DNA of 18,083 bases. Source: JBKHBQ01 sp046542305. Its GTDB lineage: Bacteria; Bacteroidota; Bacteroidia; Bacteroidales; 4484-276. The stretch covers positions 1 through 18,083 of the forward strand of contig JBKHBQ010000053.1 in assembly GCA_046542305.1 (NCBI GenBank). The letters are read 5' to 3'. A program made the position numbers and the translations under genes. Shown here in pieces: positions 13,823 through 18,083 of this stretch. The notes beneath the pieces are model-generated. The model did not search any database. It was not told where the DNA came from and saw nothing but the letters and a program-made list of their open reading frames with translations. Within the stretch, counting starts at the first letter, position 1. Each line of letters opens with the position of its first letter.

Positions 13823-14710
13823 ATGAAAGATGCAATAGAATTATTATCCGAAAAACTCACAACCTGGGCCGAGGGTTTTGTGTTGTTCCTCCCGAATTTT
13901 ATTGTGGCGGCACTTGTTTTGGCAGCAATTATCGGCGTTTCGAAACTCATCGAACAGCTCACAAAAAAAATGCTCCTGCGGTTCACACATAACATTCCCA
14001 TTATAAATTTCATTTCCAGCGTGGTGCATTACACCATCATTCTTTTGGGATTTATCCTTGCTTTGAGCATTCTGCAGCTCAATCAGGCTGTAACCTCGCT
14101 GCTGGCCGGCGCCGGTGTGGTGGGTCTTGCACTTGGTCTGGCATTTCAGAATCCGATCAAGAACACAGTGTCGGGTTTCATTATGTCGTACCGGAGATTT
14201 TACCGCGTTGGCGACTGGGTGGAAACCAACGATTTTTTCGGATTGATCGAAGATATTGGCATCCGTGTTTCGAGCCTGCGGCTGCCTACCGGCGAATTGG
14301 TAGTTCTTCCCAACGATGCCATCGTCAACAATTCATTTAAAAATTATACCATTCACGGACGGCGGGCCATCGAAATCGACATCGGCATTTCCTATGGCGA
14401 CGACCTCGAAAAGGTGGAACGTGTGGTGCACGATACCGTGGTTGACAAAGTGGAACGCATCGAAAGTGAAGACCCGGAAATTTATTTTAAGGAATATGGC
14501 AACAGTTCAATCAATTTTATGCTGAGGTTCTGGATCAATAAGGTCGACCAGAAAAGCTACCTGCGAATTCAGAGTCAGGCCATTAAAGCTATCAAGCAGG
14601 CATTCAACGAAAATGATATTACCATTCCGTTTCCCATTCGTACACTGGATTTCGGAATTAAAGGAGGCGAAAAGCTTACGCAAATGTTGCATCCCCCGGC
14701 AGAAGATTAA
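13823..14710 (+). CDS. MscS-family small mechanosensitive channel
   Basis: A 295-residue inner-membrane channel that opens under membrane tension and releases solutes during osmotic downshift. Hydrophobic segments are at about 17-39 and 59-86. The pore-lining helix is at about 92-121, with the Gly/Ala pattern LLAGAGVVGLALGLAFQNP. The beta domain of MscS follows (about 126-176, VGDWVETNDFFGLIEDIGIRVSSLRLPTGELVVLPN). The last part (about 181-282) is the alpha/beta cytoplasmic vestibule. Size is close to the canonical E. coli channel. It lies after the MATE terminator. TAACCTTTG upstream differs from the -7 consensus by one extra base, so no promoter is called. It may share a transcript with the GNAT-nitrilase gene 86 bp downstream. 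Confidence 0.94.
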   Translation: MKDAIELLSEKLTTWAEGFVLFLPNFIVAALVLAAIIGVSKLIEQLTKKMLLRFTHNIPIINFISSVVHYTIILLGFILALSILQLNQAVTSLLAGAGVVGLALGLAFQNPIKNTVSGFIMSYRRFYRVGDWVETNDFFGLIEDIGIRVSSLRLPTGELVVLPNDAIVNNSFKNYTIHGRRAIEIDIGISYGDDLEKVERVVHDTVVDKVERIESEDPEIYFKEYGNSSINFMLRFWINKVDQKSYLRIQSQAIKAIKQAFNENDITIPFPIRTLDFGIKGGEKLTQMLHPPAED

Positions 14711-14796
14711 ATCCTTCGGGATGACACGAAGCAATTGACAGCAAAGCAATTCGCACACAATAAAATAAAAAACTACCCAAAAGGGTTAACTAATTC

Positions 14797-16341
14797 ATGA
14801 ATAAAGAACTAAAAGTAGAAGTAAGGCATTTGAGGCTGGAAGATTACCTGGATCTTCGCAGCGCCATGGAAAAAGCATATCCCGATTCTACCGACGACTA
14901 CTGGGAAAAAAAAGACATCAGAAGGCTGCTCAAGGTTTTTCCCGAAGGGCAGCTTTGTGTAGCTGTAAACGACAAAGTGGTAGCGCTGGCTTTATCCATT
15001 ATCGTGGATTATTCCAAATTTTCCGATAATCACACCTACAATCAGATTACAGCCCACGAAACTTTTACCACACACGATCCCGATGGAGATGTTTTATACG
15101 GTATCGAAATGTTTGTACATCCTGAGTACAGAGGAATGAGGCTGGGACGGCGGCTTTACGATGTGAGAAAGGAATTGTGCGAAAACCTCAACCTGCGGGC
15201 CGTCATAGCCGGTGGGCGTATTCCGAACTACGGCAAGTATGCCGATGAAATGACGCCAAGGCAGTACATCAACAAAGTGAGCGACAAAGAGATTTACGAT
15301 CCCACCCTCACCTTTCAGCTTTCAAATAATTTCCATGTAAAGAAAATCCTGAAAAATTACCTTCCCGACGATGAGGAATCGAAGGAATACGCCACCCTGC
15401 TGGAGTGGAACAACATTTATTATCAGGAAAAGGAAACCCTGATCAATGCACCGCAGCCTGTGGTTCGTCTTGGCCTGGTGCAATGGCAGATGCGGCACTT
15501 CCCTGCGTTCGACAACCTGATCGAGCAGTCCGAATTTTTTATTGATGCTGTGAGTGGCTATCAGGCCGATTTTATTCTTTTCCCGGAATTTTTCAATGCC
15601 CCGCTCATGGCCAAATACAACCATCTGGGCGAAGCCGAGGCCATCCGTAAACTTGCTGCCTATACCGAAGAGCTCAGGCGAAGGTTTGTTGAGTTCTCCA
15701 TCAGCTATAATGTAAACATCATCACCGGCAGCATGCCCTACCTTGAGGAGGGAAAGCTTTACAATATTTCATACCTCTGCCGCCGCGACGGTTCGTGGGA
15801 TTCCTTCAAAAAAATCCACATCACTCCCAACGAGATCGAAACCTGGGGCATGTCGGGCGGCGACGAAATCCGTGTATTCGATACCGACAGCGGAAAGGTA
15901 GGCATTGCCATTTGCTATGATGTGGAGTTTCCTGAACTGATCAGGATTTATGCCGAGCAGGGCCTGCAGATCCTCTTTGTGCCCTTCCTTACCGACACCC
16001 AAAATGGCTATAGCCGGGTGCGCCGCTGTTCGCAGGCCCGCGCCATCGAAAACGAATGCTATGTTGCCCTGGCCGGATGCGTGGGCAACCTGCCGCGCGT
16101 TAACAATATGGACATTCAATATGCACAGTCGGCAGTGTTTACACCTTCGGATTTTGCATTTCCTACCAACGCGATCAAATCTGAAGCTACGCCGAATACC
16201 GAAATGACACTGATCGTAGATGTGGACCTGAACCTGCTGAAAGATCTTCACCACAATGGAACCGTAAGAACAATGCAGGATCGCAGAAGCGATTTGTACG
16301 AAATAAAATGGAAACGACCAGGTAAACTGAAAAAAACATGA
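14797..16341 (+). CDS. GNAT acetyltransferase fused to a nitrilase-superfamily amidohydrolase
   Basis: A 514-residue cytoplasmic fusion protein. The N-terminal GNAT domain (about 5-180) has the acetyl-CoA loop YRGMRLGRRL at 111-120. The C-terminal carbon-nitrogen hydrolase domain (about 224-500) has the complete triad E264 (LFPEFF), K339 (FKKIHITPNE) and C373 (GIAICYDVEFPE). The architecture is a known one (e.g. the B. subtilis YhcX type), but its substrate is not established to my knowledge. Both active sites look intact, so sequential acetylation and amide hydrolysis of a small amine or amide is a fair guess only. The stop overlaps the start of the VOC gene by 4 bp (ATGA), implying translational coupling. 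Length is normal for the fusion. Confidence 0.93.
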   Translation: MNKELKVEVRHLRLEDYLDLRSAMEKAYPDSTDDYWEKKDIRRLLKVFPEGQLCVAVNDKVVALALSIIVDYSKFSDNHTYNQITAHETFTTHDPDGDVLYGIEMFVHPEYRGMRLGRRLYDVRKELCENLNLRAVIAGGRIPNYGKYADEMTPRQYINKVSDKEIYDPTLTFQLSNNFHVKKILKNYLPDDEESKEYATLLEWNNIYYQEKETLINAPQPVVRLGLVQWQMRHFPAFDNLIEQSEFFIDAVSGYQADFILFPEFFNAPLMAKYNHLGEAEAIRKLAAYTEELRRRFVEFSISYNVNIITGSMPYLEEGKLYNISYLCRRDGSWDSFKKIHITPNEIETWGMSGGDEIRVFDTDSGKVGIAICYDVEFPELIRIYAEQGLQILFVPFLTDTQNGYSRVRRCSQARAIENECYVALAGCVGNLPRVNNMDIQYAQSAVFTPSDFAFPTNAIKSEATPNTEMTLIVDVDLNLLKDLHHNGTVRTMQDRRSDLYEIKWKRPGKLKKT

Positions 16342-16736
16342 AACTGAACAGCTTAACACCCAACGTAATGGTGCACGATGTAAATCAAACCATCGAATGG
16401 TACAGGACCAACCTGGGCTTTGAACTGGTGATGTCGGTACCTGAGGAAGGAAAATCCGAATGGGCCATGATCAGCCGCGATGCAGTGAACCTGATGCTAC
16501 AAACCCGTGAGAGCATTGCCGCCGAGCAGCCGGAGTTCACTGATATGCCCATCGGCGCCAGCCAGTCATTCTTCATTAAAGTAACCGGTCTGGAGGAAAT
16601 CTTCGAAAAAATCACAGATACCCGGGCGGTTATCAAGCCGCTTTATAAAACCTTTTACGGCATGAACGAATTTATTATCAGGGATTGCAACGGTTATTAT
16701 CTAACCTTTGCAGAGGAAGATTCCGCTAAATCATAA
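16338..16736 (+). CDS. VOC (glyoxalase/bleomycin-resistance fold) protein
   Basis: A 132-residue protein with the two beta-alpha-beta-beta-beta modules of the vicinal oxygen chelate superfamily. Module one covers about 1-60 (LTPNVMVHDVNQTIEWYRTN, the usual LGFE turn, then AVNLMLQ). Module two covers about 70-128 (SFFIKVTGLEEIFEKI, then FIIRDCNGYYLTFAEE). Members bind a metal or a hydrophobic ligand and include glyoxalases, dioxygenases and drug-binding proteins. Metal ligands cannot be assigned with confidence: E125 (FAEE) is in the right place, but no clear histidine set is present, so it may be a binding protein. Its ATG overlaps the stop of the GNAT-nitrilase gene, so the two products probably act in one pathway. 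Confidence 0.88.
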   Translation: MKLNSLTPNVMVHDVNQTIEWYRTNLGFELVMSVPEEGKSEWAMISRDAVNLMLQTRESIAAEQPEFTDMPIGASQSFFIKVTGLEEIFEKITDTRAVIKPLYKTFYGMNEFIIRDCNGYYLTFAEEDSAKS

Positions 16737-16786
16737 CTTGCGCAAGCAGAAACATATTCTTTATCGGCACATAAATTAAAAATATT

Positions 16787-16817
16787 TTGAAAGATGAAGG
16801 GTTTTTATTTATTTTTG
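16787..16817 (+). promoter_or_regulatory. consensus promoter of the RRM gene
   Basis: TTG (16787-16789), exactly 20 bp, then TATTTTTG (16810-16817): a full match to the Bacteroidota housekeeping sigma consensus. The transcript would start near 16824, leaving a leader of about 115 bases before the ATG at 16939. No clear hairpin is seen in that leader, and its last 50 bases are AT-rich. Confidence 0.8.
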
Positions 16818-16938
16818 CCCCGCAGAGAAAAATAAAGCCGGAGCATATCATAGTTATAACCAAATACCTATGCGATTGTCTTCCCTCTATTTTGCTCTCG
16901 AAGTAAATATTTTTATCATTTAATTATTTTGTTTTATT

Positions 16939-17226
16939 ATGAACATTTTTGTAGCAAACCTGAATTTTAAAGTTCAGGAAGAACACCTCCGCGAAATTTT
17001 TGAAGCTTATGGTGAAGTTGAATCAGCCAGAATTATTACCGACCGCAACACAGGCAGGTCAAAAGGTTTCGGTTTTGTTGAAATGCCCAACGAAGATGAA
17101 GCCAACCGCGCCATCGAAGATCTGAACAATTCTGAGGTAGAGGGAAGAAACCTGGTGGTAAAGGTATCGGAAGAGCGCTCTAACGATCGTAGGTTTAGCA
17201 ACCGCAGACCACCAAAGAGATACTAA
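16939..17226 (+). CDS. RRM-type RNA-binding protein
   Basis: A 95-residue single RNA recognition motif protein. RNP2 is IFVANL (3-8) and RNP1 is KGFGFVEM (42-49), with the aromatic residues F4, F44 and F46 that stack on RNA bases. A short basic tail (about 79-95, rich in R and N) follows. Small RRM proteins of this kind are common in Bacteroidota and bind single-stranded RNA as post-transcriptional regulators or chaperones, a role of special interest because the phylum generally lacks Hfq. The gene is monocistronic, with its own consensus promoter, a long leader (possible autoregulation) and a strong terminator. Targets cannot be told from the sequence. Confidence 0.95.
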   Translation: MNIFVANLNFKVQEEHLREIFEAYGEVESARIITDRNTGRSKGFGFVEMPNEDEANRAIEDLNNSEVEGRNLVVKVSEERSNDRRFSNRRPPKRY

Positions 17227-17252
17227 GCTAAAAAATCAAAAAAAAACGGATA

Positions 17253-17283
17253 AGCAGGCACCCCACATGCCTGCTTTTTTTTT
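17253..17283 (+). terminator. intrinsic terminator of the RRM gene
   Basis: An 8-bp perfect stem (AGCAGGCA with TGCCTGCT) around a 7-base loop is followed by a T tract of nine. An A-rich stretch before the stem means it may also work on the other strand. Confidence 0.9.
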
Positions 17284-17357
17284 GCCCATAAGCTTGCTTT
17301 ACGCGTTGATTTTTCATAACTTGGCTATCGTTTTCTATTAGCCAAATACCCATTCTT

Positions 17358-17978
17358 ATGAAAATCAAAATCACAACTATGATGATACTGGCTGCATGGT
17401 GGATCATGCCGGCGGTATCCAGTCAGGAAATGACTGCCCGGGATTGCATAAACCGAGCCAGCAGCAACCTGAAGTCCAAAAATTATAAAGAGGCCGTCAG
17501 TTTATTGGATATGGCCATCACTGAAATCAACAAATTGTTGGTCGAACAGATCCGCCTCGCACTCCCTGAACAGGTAAAGGATTTCACGGCGCATGCCACT
17601 GAAGATGAAACCAGCGGCACAGAAGCCCTGAGCATTTTCGGAAGAGGAATTTCGGTGGAACGGACCTATTACAAAGATTCGGATGCAGGCAGAAATTATT
17701 TCACCATTTCAGTAGTTGGCAATTCGCCGCTTTTGTCTTCGGTAAACATGATGCTGTCGAATTCGATGTATATGGCAGGCTCCGGAAACAGCATGATCAC
17801 TATCAACAGCCGCAAGGCCATGTTTTTGGATGAAGGCAGGGGCAGGTATAAACTGCAAATGCCGCTTTCAGGTTCGCTGATTTCGGTAGAAGGTTACGGT
17901 TTCGAATCCGGGGAGCTTTTTTTGGATATCGTTAACGACATCGGCTTTGCTCAGATCACAAATGTTTTGGAAGAATAA
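17358..17978 (+). CDS. small exported protein of unknown function
   Basis: A 206-residue protein with a signal peptide (about 1-23, cleavage near VSSQ). An amphipathic helical stretch (about 25-66, with NYKEAVSLLDMAITEIN) looks like a single TPR-type helix pair. A predicted beta-rich domain follows (about 85-203): GRGISVERTYYKD, NYFTISVVGNSPLLSSVNMMLSN, RYKLQMPLSGS, SVEGYG and ELFLDIVNDIG. Proteins with the same helix-plus-beta plan, a methionine-rich MLSNxMYM-type segment and the closing LISVEG strand occur in other Gram-negative bacteria without a known role; this likeness is from memory. No T9SS sorting domain and no lipobox, so probably periplasmic. No promoter or terminator is obvious on its own strand. 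Confidence 0.8.
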   Translation: MKIKITTMMILAAWWIMPAVSSQEMTARDCINRASSNLKSKNYKEAVSLLDMAITEINKLLVEQIRLALPEQVKDFTAHATEDETSGTEALSIFGRGISVERTYYKDSDAGRNYFTISVVGNSPLLSSVNMMLSNSMYMAGSGNSMITINSRKAMFLDEGRGRYKLQMPLSGSLISVEGYGFESGELFLDIVNDIGFAQITNVLEE

Positions 17979-18028
17979 CCTGTTTTGTTTTCTGAATCCT
18001 GCCCTGAACCAATGAAATCCGGCTTAAC

Positions 18029-18054
18029 AAAAAAAGCCCCCGCAAGCGGAGGCT
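18029..18054 (-). terminator. intrinsic terminator of a minus-strand gene beyond the window
   Basis: Read on the minus strand, AGCC-TCCG-loop-CGGG-GGCT forms a GC-rich stem with one mismatch and is followed by seven T. There is no T tract on the plus side. It therefore most likely ends a gene transcribed leftward from beyond 18083. The remaining 29 bases to the window end are too few to identify that gene. Confidence 0.75.
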
Positions 18055-18083
18055 CCACATCTGTAGGATAGCTTGTTCAGCGT

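Overview
The window reads as a chromosomal segment of an uncultured-type member of the Bacteroidota. The evidence is: three secreted proteins with type IX secretion (T9SS) C-terminal sorting domains, promoters of the Bacteroidota form TTG-N20-TAnnTTTG, almost no Shine-Dalgarno sequences, and a TPR-type sensor kinase paired with a LuxR-type regulator. A Bacteroidales-like lineage is plausible, but the sequence alone does not settle the rank. No rRNA, tRNA, CRISPR array, transposase or prophage gene was seen.

Layout. On the minus strand at the left are the N-terminal 175 residues of a PD-(D/E)XK nuclease-like protein (cut by the window edge) and a two-component operon: a TPR sensor histidine kinase and a LuxR/NarL-type response regulator, overlapping by 4 bases. 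Divergent from these, on the plus strand, lie three genes for secreted Asp-box (BNR) beta-propeller-type proteins of 815, 895 and 424 residues. Each carries a signal peptide and a T9SS sorting domain and ends with its own intrinsic terminator. A minus-strand secreted alpha/beta hydrolase converges on the third gene. Then, on the plus strand, come a structured leader with a small ORF and a MATE exporter, an MscS-type channel, a GNAT-nitrilase fusion coupled to a VOC-family protein, an RRM RNA-binding protein and a small exported protein of unknown function. At the right edge an intrinsic terminator points to the end of a minus-strand gene just outside the window.

Main observation. Each of the three propeller genes is preceded by the same compact control module: an upstream palindrome (CCGT-N6-ACGG), then 32-33 bp further a second inverted repeat (CCGT or CCGG-N5-ACGG), whose right arm runs into the -33 TTG, then exactly 20 bp and a TAnnTTTG -7 box. 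I find no other copy in the window. The first module lies in the intergenic region shared with the divergent kinase/regulator operon. The simplest reading is a local regulon in which the neighbouring LuxR-type regulator controls a family of T9SS-exported propeller proteins. That link is inference.

The propeller family is also mosaic. The 815-residue protein holds two tandem 310-residue units (exact 930-bp period, no net indel). The 424-residue protein holds a third unit of the same length. The 815- and 895-residue proteins, whose bodies differ, share near-identical sorting domains and matching terminator stems. The cassettes therefore seem to have spread by duplication and exchange of parts.
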